A DNA stretch of 12,695 nucleotides from Gammaproteobacteria bacterium (GTDB lineage Bacteria; Pseudomonadota; Gammaproteobacteria; SMWH01), in contig SMWH01000086.1 of assembly GCA_004357005.1 (NCBI GenBank), positions 1 through 12,695 on the forward strand, written 5' to 3'. Every line of letters starts with the position of its first letter. Position 1 is the stretch's first letter. The translations under genes were made by a program, and so were the position numbers. The notes under the pieces are model-generated. The model saw nothing but the letters and a program-made list of their open reading frames with translations, searched no databases and had not been told where the DNA came from. Below, piece by piece: positions 1 to 5,353 of this stretch.

Positions 1-78
1 CACCGCAATGAGATCCTGGACCGGGAAAGCATGCCCGAGGAATTGGCTTTTCTGGAACAACCCGGTTCCTCGTTCTGA
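1..78 (+). CDS. 3' end of an unidentified upstream gene (partial)
   Basis: An open frame enters from the left edge in frame 1 and ends at TGA 76-78, giving only a 25-residue C-terminal tail (it ends in EQPGSSF). The stop overlaps the ATG of the acetyltransferase gene in the arrangement TGATG, so the two are very likely co-transcribed and translationally coupled. The tail is hydrophilic, with many acidic residues, and has no motif I recognise. It is too short to assign a family. Confidence 0.6.
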   Translation, partial: HRNEILDRESMPEELAFLEQPGSSF

Positions 79-518
79 TGTCCATCCAGCTCTCCGAACC
101 CGCTGCCGAGCACTTTGATGTCTGGCGGCGCATGCGCGATGCACTGTATGTGGGACTCACAGCGGAGTTCCACGACGAGGAGATGCAGTTGATTGCCGCC
201 GCAACCGATCGCGTGTGTTTTCTCGCCTGGCAGCATGGGCAACCGGTGGGTTTCATGGAATTATCGCTGCGCAATATCGTGGACGGGTGCCTCGGTTCGC
301 CGGTGGGATACCTCGAGGGTATCTACGTCGAGCCCCGGTACCGGCGCAAGGGCCACTCCAGAACCATGGTGGACCACGCCGCCGAGTGGTTCCGTCAGCA
401 CGGTTGCAGCGAGATGGCCAGCGATGCGCTGTTGGCGAACCGCGGTTCCCAGGGTTTTCACAAGCACCTGGGTTTTGAAGAAACCTATCGCATCGTGGAA
501 TACCGGCGTCGTCTGTGA
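78..518 (+). CDS. aac(6'): Aminoglycoside 6'-N-acetyltransferase-like GNAT protein (AAC(6')-I family)
   Basis: A 146-residue single-domain GNAT acetyltransferase. It resembles the chromosomal AAC(6')-I enzymes (for example those of Salmonella and Acinetobacter), which transfer acetyl from acetyl-CoA to the 6'-amino group of aminoglycosides in the cytoplasm. Visible family signatures in order are W16 with a following arginine, GFMELSLR at about 58-65, SPVGYLEGIYV at 74-84, the acetyl-CoA pyrophosphate loop RRKGHS at 89-94, EMASD at 112-116 and LGFEET at 131-136. The acetyl-CoA loop ends in Ser where the family usually has Gly or Ala. Length is normal. The start has no clear Shine-Dalgarno and instead overlaps the preceding stop (TGATG), which favours translational coupling. 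Its 3' end overlaps the convergent minus-strand gene by 34 bp. Real substrate is uncertain: chromosomal family members may be silent or act on other amines. Confidence 0.85.
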   Translation: MSIQLSEPAAEHFDVWRRMRDALYVGLTAEFHDEEMQLIAAATDRVCFLAWQHGQPVGFMELSLRNIVDGCLGSPVGYLEGIYVEPRYRRKGHSRTMVDHAAEWFRQHGCSEMASDALLANRGSQGFHKHLGFEETYRIVEYRRRL

Positions 519-940
519 ATCCGTGCAGACGCATCAGGCATGACGAAGGTGCGACGAGCGAGATCGGAATGCAGCGTTTCCTGGCTGTAATAACGGCTGA
601 GCAGCTGTTTGTGATCGCCAAACAGATCAGGGTTGGCCGCAGCGAATTCTTCCCAGGATGAGCCCGGCGCACGCTCTCTGCGTTCGTTGATCAGGAACAT
701 ATAGGTCCAGGTGATGGTCTCGTGGTACAGACCGTCGGCTCCCACGGATTGGGCATAACGTTTGAGACTGACGGCGAACCGCTCCAGCGCCCGGACCAGG
801 GGCAGATCCTGCAGATAGATCCAGGCCACTCGCACGTGTGCGGCGTGGTCCAACGCGCCCTTGGGCAGGGTGCAGGTCTCGAAGGCGTCGATTAACGCAT
901 CCTCGTCCAGCAGTGCGTCCCTGCTTGTTGCCAGGTTCAT
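485..940 (-). CDS. Conserved protein of unknown function (151 aa)
   Basis: A 151-residue soluble protein, second gene of a two-gene minus-strand operon. I chose ATG 940-938 because it overlaps the stop of the upstream small gene as ATGA and is preceded by GAGAAAG; the longer frame reaching to 1042 lies wholly inside that neighbour. Its layout (DHAAHVRVAW at about 31-40, YHETITW at 72-78, SRYYS at 115-119, TFVMPD at 131-136) looks like a conserved bacterial family without a function that I recall. H32, H35, H73 and E74 could form a metal or catalytic site, but that is a guess. No signal peptide or membrane segment is seen. The C-terminus is basic (IHRRRRYS). The last 34 bp overlap the end of the convergent acetyltransferase gene. 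Confidence 0.75.
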   Translation of the reverse strand: MNLATSRDALLDEDALIDAFETCTLPKGALDHAAHVRVAWIYLQDLPLVRALERFAVSLKRYAQSVGADGLYHETITWTYMFLINERRERAPGSSWEEFAAANPDLFGDHKQLLSRYYSQETLHSDLARRTFVMPDASARIHRRRRYSTMR

Positions 941-1194
941 GAACTTTCTCTCAGTTTGTGGCTGGCGGTCGCATCCAGATCCAGGCCGTAGACCTGTTTG
1001 AGCGATGTGATCACGCCCAGGGAGTCCTCGCCGAAGGCGCATTTGCCGTCGAAAGCGTGGAGCACCACACCTTCCAGCAGGTCACCCATGCTGATGTCAT
1101 GGTAGTCAGCCAGGGCCTTGAGCACCTTCACCAGCCGCTTTTCCATGCGCACGCCCGTCTGGACGCGCTCCACGATCAGTTTGTCGTCTTTCAT
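937..1194 (-). CDS. Small ribbon-helix-helix-like (putative DNA-binding) protein
   Basis: An 85-residue protein starting MKDDKLIVERVQTGVRMEKR. The region from about residue 9 to 48 fits a ribbon-helix-helix layout: a short strand (ERVQTGVRM), a first helix (RLVKVLKALADYHD), a turn with DIS, and a second helix (MGDLLEGVVLHAF). Proteins of this fold bind DNA as dimers and commonly repress their own operon. Its stop overlaps the next gene's ATG (ATGA, 940-937), so the two are co-translated. Three TTACC-type boxes lie 9-30 bp upstream of its ATG and are the obvious candidate operator. The start region has no strong Shine-Dalgarno. The fold call is by pattern only and needs a profile search; the partner is not a toxin that I recognise. 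Confidence 0.65.
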   Translation of the reverse strand: MKDDKLIVERVQTGVRMEKRLVKVLKALADYHDISMGDLLEGVVLHAFDGKCAFGEDSLGVITSLKQVYGLDLDATASHKLRESS

Positions 1195-1202
1195 GGTCGA
1201 AC

Positions 1203-1224
1203 GTTACCAAATTACCACGGTAAC
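1203..1224 (-). promoter_or_regulatory. Candidate operator: three TTACC-type boxes phased at 8 bp
   Basis: GTTACC (1203-1208) and ATTACC (1211-1216) are direct copies, and GGTAAC (1219-1224) is an inverted copy; their starts are exactly 8 bp apart. The last two form a 14-bp near-palindrome centred on AC. The array ends only 8 bp from the ATG (1194) of the ribbon-helix-helix-like gene, where the promoter or ribosome-binding site should be. Short tandem boxes spaced this closely are typical of operators for ribbon-helix-helix repressors. Autoregulation is inferred. Confidence 0.5.
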
Positions 1225-1232
1225 ATCCAGCT

Positions 1233-1259
1233 CAGGGACACCCGTCCCGGGTGTCCCTG
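1233..1259. repeat. REP-like perfect palindrome (12-bp arms, 3-nt loop)
   Basis: The arms CAGGGACACCCG (1233-1244) and CGGGTGTCCCTG (1248-1259) are perfect reverse complements around a TCC loop. It lies between two minus-strand genes and has no T-tract on either strand, so it does not look like an intrinsic terminator. GC-rich extragenic palindromes with a GTGTCCCT core occur in many copies in various gammaproteobacteria, mobilised by REP-associated tyrosine transposases; assigning this copy to that class is inference. No transposase gene is present in the window. Confidence 0.6.
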
Positions 1260-1273
1260 CTTATCGGCGAGGC

Positions 1274-1356
1274 GCCGGACCGGGAACGGGTCAGCGGGAT
1301 TCGGGGGCACGAATGGAAATCTGCCGGAGCGGGACCGGGTCAGCCAGATTCGGCCG
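1274..1356. repeat. Imperfect direct repeat, two copies of about 34 bp
   Basis: Copy one (from 1274, beginning GCCGGACCGGGAACGGGTCA) and copy two (from 1323, beginning GCCGGAGCGGGACCGGGTCA) match at most positions over about 34 bp, and their starts are 49 bp apart. Both contain CGGGTCAG followed by GATTCGG. Copy two includes the stop codon (1340-1342) and last residues of the MscS-like ORF, so the end of that reading frame lies in repeat sequence. The function is unknown; it may be part of the same extragenic repeat cluster as the adjacent palindrome. Confidence 0.55.
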
Positions 1357-1912
1357 AAGGATTGGAGACCCGGCGGACAGGGATCGGGGCCTCGATGCCC
1401 GCGTCCCGGAGCGCCTCATGGGTAGCGATGGCCACCTGGTTGCGGGCGCCCAGGCCGACGTCGAAAGGCACCCACCACAGGAGATTAAAATTCATGCCGG
1501 TTTCGGTGGTGCCATCGAACAGGGCCATGGGGGCGGGGTCCTTCAGAGTCGCTTCGTGTTCTTCGGCGACTGTTATCAGGATTTCCTCCACCTTGCGCGG
1601 GTCGCTGCCGAAGGCCACCTTGACCGGCAGTTTTTGGCGGCGGCGCTGATCGGAGTTTTCCTGCAGGGTTTCAATGGCCGGGTCCGGCGCCATGCGTTCC
1701 CGGGCCTGACGCATCGCGACGACCGTTTCCTGGATCTGGGGGCTGATGTCAAAGACGCCGATTTTCGGCACGGCTTCCGGGGACGTCGCGCCTGCGCTTT
1801 CCTGCGCGGATAGGGACGGCACACTGCCGAGGAGTGTCGTGAGCAGGAAAACGAAAAGCGTATGTCTGAAAACCGGCTGCAAAGCGATCCCCCCGGGCAA
1901 CTGACCTGACAT
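1340..1912 (-). CDS. Internally deleted MscS/MscK-family channel remnant lacking the pore
   Basis: The 190-residue ORF has two recognisable ends. Residues about 1-37 are a signal peptide (HTLFVFLLTTLLGSVPSLSAQ), followed by residues about 45-86 that resemble the start of the periplasmic region of long MscK-like channels (VFDISPQIQETV, then APDPAIETL). From about residue 87 (SDQRRRQKLPVKVAFGSDP) to 181 it matches the cytoplasmic beta and C-terminal domains of MscS, including AEEH, LKDPAP, the NFNLLWWV strand and HEALRDAGIEAPIP. All transmembrane helices and the TM3 pore are missing, yet the frame is open across the junction near position 1654. As encoded it would be exported and could not form a channel, so it is either a decaying in-frame deletion or a repurposed periplasmic protein. 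The start is uncertain: ATG 1912 has no Shine-Dalgarno, while TTG 1882 is preceded by GGGGGG at 6 nt and still encodes the signal peptide. Confidence 0.7.
   Translation of the reverse strand: MSGQLPGGIALQPVFRHTLFVFLLTTLLGSVPSLSAQESAGATSPEAVPKIGVFDISPQIQETVVAMRQARERMAPDPAIETLQENSDQRRRQKLPVKVAFGSDPRKVEEILITVAEEHEATLKDPAPMALFDGTTETGMNFNLLWWVPFDVGLGARNQVAIATHEALRDAGIEAPIPVRRVSNPSAESG
1889..1894 (-). promoter_or_regulatory. Possible ribosome-binding site for an alternative TTG start
   Basis: On the minus strand GGGGGG lies 6 nt upstream of TTG 1882-1880 in frame with the MscS-like ORF. This would give a 180-residue product whose signal peptide begins LQPVFRH. ATG 1912 has no comparable site. Confidence 0.35.
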
Positions 1913-1921
1913 ATTATCAGG
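1904..1921. promoter_or_regulatory. Small palindrome in the divergent gap
   Basis: CCTGA (1905-1909) and TCAGG (1917-1921) are perfect inverted copies around CATATTA. The site lies at the start of the minus-strand MscS-like ORF and just upstream of the + strand hydrolase gene. The AT-rich centre contains TATTAT (+) and GATAAT (-), either of which could serve as a -10 element, but no matching -35 is visible. A shared operator or promoter is possible but weakly supported. Confidence 0.25.
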
Positions 1922-1937
1922 CTTGAGAGTGGCCACC

Positions 1938-2612
1938 ATGCAGGATTCGAAACACACGATCACCGTTGAGGGCGCCAGCGTCAGTGCCCGCTTGCAACGT
2001 CCCGATGCTGCCCGTTGCGTCATCGTCCTGGGTCATGGTGCCGGGTCGAACCGGGAGCACGCCACCATGGAGGAAATCGCCAACGCCCTGATCCGACGCG
2101 ATCTGGCGGTGTTTCGCTACAACTTCCCCTATTCCGAGCGTGGCTCACGGCGGATCGATGCGCGCCCGTTGATCCTGGCCACGGTTCGCGCGGCGCTCGG
2201 ACGGGCGACGGAAATCATGCCCGATTTGTCCGTGTTCGCCGGCGGACACTCCTTTGGCGGACGCATGACTTCCACGGTTCAGGCCCAACGGAGCATCGCC
2301 GGGTTGAGGGGCATGGTGTTCTGCAGCTTTCCCTTGCATCCGGCGGCTAAACCGTCAATCGAGCGGGCAACACACCTTCAAGGACTGCGGATTCCCGTGC
2401 TGTTTCTGTCCGGTACCCGGGACCGCCTGGCACAGCCGGATCTGCTGGAGAGTGTTTGCGCCAATCTGTCGCAAGCTACACTGCATTGGCTGGATACGGC
2501 CGACCATGGTTACCGTGTACTCAAACGTCGGGATACTGAAGAAACAGTCTTCGAGGAAATGGCGCGTGTCACGGAGCACTGGGTAAAGGGCGTGCTGGAG
2601 ACAAGTTCGTGA
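1938..2612 (+). CDS. Alpha/beta hydrolase, TEX30/COG3571 type
   Basis: A 224-residue cytoplasmic serine hydrolase of the alpha/beta fold; the physiological substrate of this family is not established. Visible landmarks are LGHGAGSN at 31-38 (oxyanion region), the FRYNFPY strand at 59-65, the nucleophile elbow GGHSFGGR with Ser105, FPLHPAAKP at 131-139, an acid candidate Asp162 in GTRDRLA, and His190 in ADHGY. This order and the YNFPY...PLHP pairing are characteristic of the TEX30/COG3571 group; those members usually have K-S-M at the elbow where this one has H-S-F. ATG 1938 is preferred over an upstream in-frame TTG (1923) because GAGAG lies 8 nt before it. Its stop overlaps the GTG of the next gene (GTGA, 2609-2612), so the two are coupled. 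Confidence 0.85.
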   Translation: MQDSKHTITVEGASVSARLQRPDAARCVIVLGHGAGSNREHATMEEIANALIRRDLAVFRYNFPYSERGSRRIDARPLILATVRAALGRATEIMPDLSVFAGGHSFGGRMTSTVQAQRSIAGLRGMVFCSFPLHPAAKPSIERATHLQGLRIPVLFLSGTRDRLAQPDLLESVCANLSQATLHWLDTADHGYRVLKRRDTEETVFEEMARVTEHWVKGVLETSS

Positions 2613-3250
2613 GCGGCGACAGAACCCTTGTTTACATCGCGGACCCCATGTGTTCCTGGTGCTGGGGCTTCGCGCCGGTCATCGATGAGTTGATTGAGGA
2701 ATTTGCCGGCCAACTCTCACTGCGCATGGTGGCCGGCGGGTTGCGCTCCTATACCAAAGAAGCCATGGACGATGTTATGCGCGACGAGATCCTTCACCAC
2801 TGGCAAAGCGTTCACGAAATGACCGGGCAGCCCTTCACCTTTGACGGCGCGTTTCCCGCCGGATTTGTTTATGACACGGAACCGGCTTGCCGCGCGGTGG
2901 TTACCGCCAGGGAACTGGCGGGTGACCGGGTGGCCTTGCAGCTGTTGCGTTCACTTCACGAAGGTTTCTATGTAAAGCGGCGCGACGTTACGGAGTCCGA
3001 CGTGCTGCGTGAAATCGCGGCTTCCATCGCTGGCCTCGACGCGGATGCGTTTGCCGGGCAACTGGACACCGACGCTGCCCGGGACCGTACGCTGGATGAC
3101 TTCCGCTTCAGCCATTCGCTGGGCGTTCGCGGTTTCCCGACCGTCGTGCTCGAACACGACGATCGCTATGGCCTGCTCAGCAGTGGATATCAACCCATCG
3201 AAGGCCTCAAGTCCGGGATCGAGGCCTGGCTGGCCGGTGGCTCAGGCTGA
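2609..3250 (+). CDS. DsbA-family thiol-disulfide oxidoreductase (FrnE-like, COG3531)
   Basis: A 213-residue thioredoxin-fold protein of the DsbA superfamily. The active site is C15-S-W-C18 within DPMCSWCWGF, and the cis-proline loop is GVRGFPTVV with Pro177. A helical insertion lies between them, as in FrnE and 2-hydroxychromene isomerase-like members. There is no signal peptide, so unlike DsbA it should act in the cytoplasm, probably in thiol redox balance or stress protection; the partner is unknown. The start is GTG 2609, overlapping the hydrolase stop by 4 bp, which fixes it as the second gene of a two-gene operon. The end faces glnS across a 57-bp gap holding a terminator. Confidence 0.88.
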   Translation: MSGDRTLVYIADPMCSWCWGFAPVIDELIEEFAGQLSLRMVAGGLRSYTKEAMDDVMRDEILHHWQSVHEMTGQPFTFDGAFPAGFVYDTEPACRAVVTARELAGDRVALQLLRSLHEGFYVKRRDVTESDVLREIAASIAGLDADAFAGQLDTDAARDRTLDDFRFSHSLGVRGFPTVVLEHDDRYGLLSSGYQPIEGLKSGIEAWLAGGSG

Positions 3251-3275
3251 CTGTTCCTTGTCAAAGAAACCGGCC

Positions 3276-3302
3276 AAAAAAAACCGTGACTGTCATGGTT
3301 TT
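3276..3302. terminator. Probable bidirectional intrinsic terminator
   Basis: The arms AAAACCGTG (3280-3288) and CATGGTTTT (3294-3302) form a 9-bp stem with one G-U pair and a 5-nt loop. Eight A residues at 3276-3283 give an eight-T tract on the minus strand, serving glnS. The + strand ends in TTTT, serving the hydrolase-oxidoreductase operon. It sits exactly between two convergent stops. Confidence 0.6.
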
Positions 3303-3307
3303 GGGGC

Positions 3308-4978
3308 TCATTTTCTTCCCTTGGCCCAGGAATCGCGCAAGGTCACGGTGCGGTTGAACACCGGGCGCTGTGGCGCGGAATCTATCGGGTCCACAAAGAA
3401 GTAACCCAGCCGTTCGAACTGAAAATGACTGCCGGGTTCCGCGGCGCCCAGCGCCGGCTCCAGAAAGGCCTTGACGGTTACGGCGGAGTCCGGGTTCAGA
3501 TCGTCCATGAAATCACCCGTGTCCTTACCCGGGACCGGCGTGGTGAACAACCGATCATAGAGTCGCACCTGTGTTTCGACTGCATGTGGCGCGGACACCC
3601 AGTGGATCGTGCCCTTTACCTTGCGCCCGTCAGGTGAGCCACCACCTTTGGTGGCGGGATCATAAGTGCAGTGCACTTCGGTGATATGGCCATGCGCGTC
3701 CTTGATGACATCGGTGCAGGTGACAAAATAGGCGTAACGCAGGCGCACTTCGCACCCCGGCGTCAGACGGAAAAACTTCTTCGGCGCGTCTTCCATGAAA
3801 TCGTCCCGTTCAATGTAAAGCTCCCGGCCGAACGGGATCTTGCGCGAACCCATTTCGGGTTTTTGAGGATGATTGGCAGCGTCGAGTTCCTCGCTCTCGC
3901 CTTCGGGATAATTGGTGATGACCAGCTTCAGCGGGTTCAGCACGGCCATGGCACGGGGTGCCGTGCGGTCCAGGTCTTCGCGGATGGTGTTTTCCAGGAC
4001 GCCCATTTCCACGACGCTGTCTTTTTTGGTAACGCCGACCCGATCACACAGGTCGCGTATTGACTCCGGCGTGTAACCGCGCCGGCGCAGCCCGGATATC
4101 GTGGGCATGCGCGGATCATCCCAACCGGAGACTTTGCCGGTGTCCACCAGCAGTGTCAGCTTGCGCTTGGAAAGGATCGTGTATTCCAGGTTAAGCCGCG
4201 CGAATTCGTATTGGTGAGGGCGGCTCGGAGGCGAGCTGTTATCAAGAACCCAGTCGTACAGCGGCCGGTTATCCTCGAATTCCAGGCTGCAAAGCGAATG
4301 CGAAATGTGTTCTTCGGCATCGGACAGGCAATGAGCAAAATCGTACATGGGGTAGATGCACCACTCGTCGCCCGTATTTTGATGCGTAACCTTGCGAACC
4401 CGATACAGGGTGGGGTCTCGCATGTTCATGTTGGACGAGGCCATGTCGATCTTCGCACGCAATACCCTGCTGCCGTCCTCGAACTCGCCGGCCCGCATGC
4501 GCCGGAACAGATCGAGGTTTTCCTCAACCGGCCGATTCCTGTAGGGGCTTTCCTGGCCCGGTGCGTTCCATTTGCCTCGGTACTCACGGATTTCCTCCAT
4601 GGAAAGATCGTCCACATAGGCCAGACCTTTTTCGATGAGTTCCACCGCCCGTGAGTACAACGTTTCGAAATAATCCGAGGTATGGCGGATTTCCTTCCAC
4701 TGGAACCCCAACCAGTGGATGTCATCCTTTATGGCCTCTACGTAGCGGGATTCCTCTTTTATGGGATTGGTGTCGTCGAAGCGCAGATAACAAACGCCGT
4801 CATAGTCTCCGGCGATACCGAAGTTGAGGCAGATGGCCTTGGCATGTCCGATGTGCAGGTATCCGTTGGGTTCCGGCGGGAAACGTGTGACGATCTGCGA
4901 TACGCGATCAGCCGCCAGGTCTTCATCGATGATCTGGCGAATGAAATTGGCAGGCGTGGTGGTCTCGTCTTTGCTCAT
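3308..4978 (-). CDS. glnS: Glutamine--tRNA ligase (GlnRS)
   Basis: A 556-residue class I aminoacyl-tRNA synthetase that charges tRNA-Gln with glutamine using ATP in the cytoplasm. E. coli GlnS is 554 residues. The N-terminal catalytic domain has PPEPNGYLHIGHAKA, with HIGH at 42-45, then RFDDTNP at 66-72. The KMSKS-type motif is ILSKRKL at 268-274. The C-terminal half is the two-barrel anticodon-binding region. ATG 4978 gives the family length; the open frame continues upstream on the minus strand opposite the rhomboid gene, but that extension has no homology and is a shadow. The Shine-Dalgarno is weak. A good promoter candidate lies about 50 bp upstream. Its presence means Gln-tRNA is made directly, as is usual in gammaproteobacteria, not only by the amidotransferase route. 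Confidence 0.98.
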   Translation of the reverse strand: MSKDETTTPANFIRQIIDEDLAADRVSQIVTRFPPEPNGYLHIGHAKAICLNFGIAGDYDGVCYLRFDDTNPIKEESRYVEAIKDDIHWLGFQWKEIRHTSDYFETLYSRAVELIEKGLAYVDDLSMEEIREYRGKWNAPGQESPYRNRPVEENLDLFRRMRAGEFEDGSRVLRAKIDMASSNMNMRDPTLYRVRKVTHQNTGDEWCIYPMYDFAHCLSDAEEHISHSLCSLEFEDNRPLYDWVLDNSSPPSRPHQYEFARLNLEYTILSKRKLTLLVDTGKVSGWDDPRMPTISGLRRRGYTPESIRDLCDRVGVTKKDSVVEMGVLENTIREDLDRTAPRAMAVLNPLKLVITNYPEGESEELDAANHPQKPEMGSRKIPFGRELYIERDDFMEDAPKKFFRLTPGCEVRLRYAYFVTCTDVIKDAHGHITEVHCTYDPATKGGGSPDGRKVKGTIHWVSAPHAVETQVRLYDRLFTTPVPGKDTGDFMDDLNPDSAVTVKAFLEPALGAAEPGSHFQFERLGYFFVDPIDSAPQRPVFNRTVTLRDSWAKGRK

Positions 4979-5033
4979 GTCCGGATGTCGCGTTTGTGTT
5001 CGCGCGGTTCCTGGCCGTGCGCGCAAAGGCGCA

Positions 5034-5061
5034 AGCATACCGGCTGGCCGGAAAGTGTCCA
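5034..5061 (-). promoter_or_regulatory. Candidate sigma-70 promoter for glnS
   Basis: On the minus strand TGGACA (5061-5056, five of six consensus bases) and TATGCT (5039-5034, four of six) are separated by 16 bp. The predicted start of transcription would leave a leader of about 50 nt before ATG 4978. Confidence 0.5.
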
Positions 5062-5076
5062 GCGGTTCAGGCCGCC

Positions 5077-5098
5077 GTCGATGGTAGCAACCATCGGC
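5077..5098. promoter_or_regulatory. Hairpin/palindrome between the divergent promoters
   Basis: GTCGATGGT (5077-5085) and ACCATCGGC (5090-5098) pair over 9 bp with one G-U and an AGCA loop. It sits between the glnS promoter candidate and the rightward promoter candidate, so it could be a shared operator. There is no T-tract, which argues against a terminator. Confidence 0.3.
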
Positions 5099-5102
5099 AC
5101 AC

Positions 5103-5132
5103 TTGGGGCCGCAAACGCCGTGCCATAATGGC
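5103..5132 (+). promoter_or_regulatory. Weak promoter candidate for the small membrane protein and rhomboid genes
   Basis: TTGGGG (5103-5108) and CATAAT (5124-5129) have a short 15-bp spacer. The -10 lies inside the palindrome GCCAT-A-ATGGC (5122-5132), which could be an operator. Placement about 30 bp before the ATG at 5159 is sensible, but the spacer makes this tentative. Confidence 0.35.
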
Positions 5133-5158
5133 GCGCCTGAGACGATTTGGAGAAGAGC

Positions 5159-5326
5159 ATGAGCATGTATGTGAACTATCGTGGGGAGGTGGTGCGTCAA
5201 GGCATCACTTTTGGCGCGGCGCTGGCCATCGCGATTTCCTGGAGCAAGAATGGCTCTATCCTGTGGGCGATCTTTCACGGATTCTTTAGTTGGTTCTACG
5301 TGATCTATTACGCCTTGACCCGCTGA
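5159..5326 (+). CDS. Small hydrophobic membrane protein (55 aa), unknown function
   Basis: A 55-residue ORF beginning MSMYVNYRGEVV, with GGAG at 5149-5152 placed 6 nt before the ATG. After a short polar N-terminus, two hydrophobic stretches are visible (about 17-27, GITFGAALAIAISW region, and about 33-53, ILWAIFHGFFSWFYVIYYAL), separated by SKNG. This suggests a hairpin of two membrane helices, or one long helix plus an amphipathic segment. Aromatics and the ending YYALTR are striking. I recognise it only as a hypothetical small membrane protein. It precedes the rhomboid protease gene by 27 bp on the same strand, so they probably form an operon and it could be an accessory or substrate of that protease; this is inference. 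The strong Shine-Dalgarno and clean hydrophobic pattern support it as real. Confidence 0.75.
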   Translation: MSMYVNYRGEVVRQGITFGAALAIAISWSKNGSILWAIFHGFFSWFYVIYYALTR

Positions 5327-5353
5327 ACCCGACAGACGAGGGACGGAACCCAC

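Noticed and set aside
941..1042. N-terminal extension of the 151-aa protein up to 1042
   Set aside because: It would lie entirely inside the small upstream gene. ATG 940 has a Shine-Dalgarno and the ATGA overlap typical of coupled genes.
1233..1259. The perfect palindrome as an intrinsic terminator of the MscS-like gene
   Set aside because: There is no T-tract after the stem on either strand, so a REP-like element is more likely.
958..1813. Long + strand open frames opposite the ribbon-helix-helix and MscS-like genes
   Set aside because: No recognisable domains and low-complexity composition. The minus-strand frames have coupling overlaps and family similarity.
1923..1937. TTG start for the alpha/beta hydrolase five codons earlier
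   Set aside because: ATG 1938 has GAGAG at a proper distance, and the extra residues add nothing to the family match.
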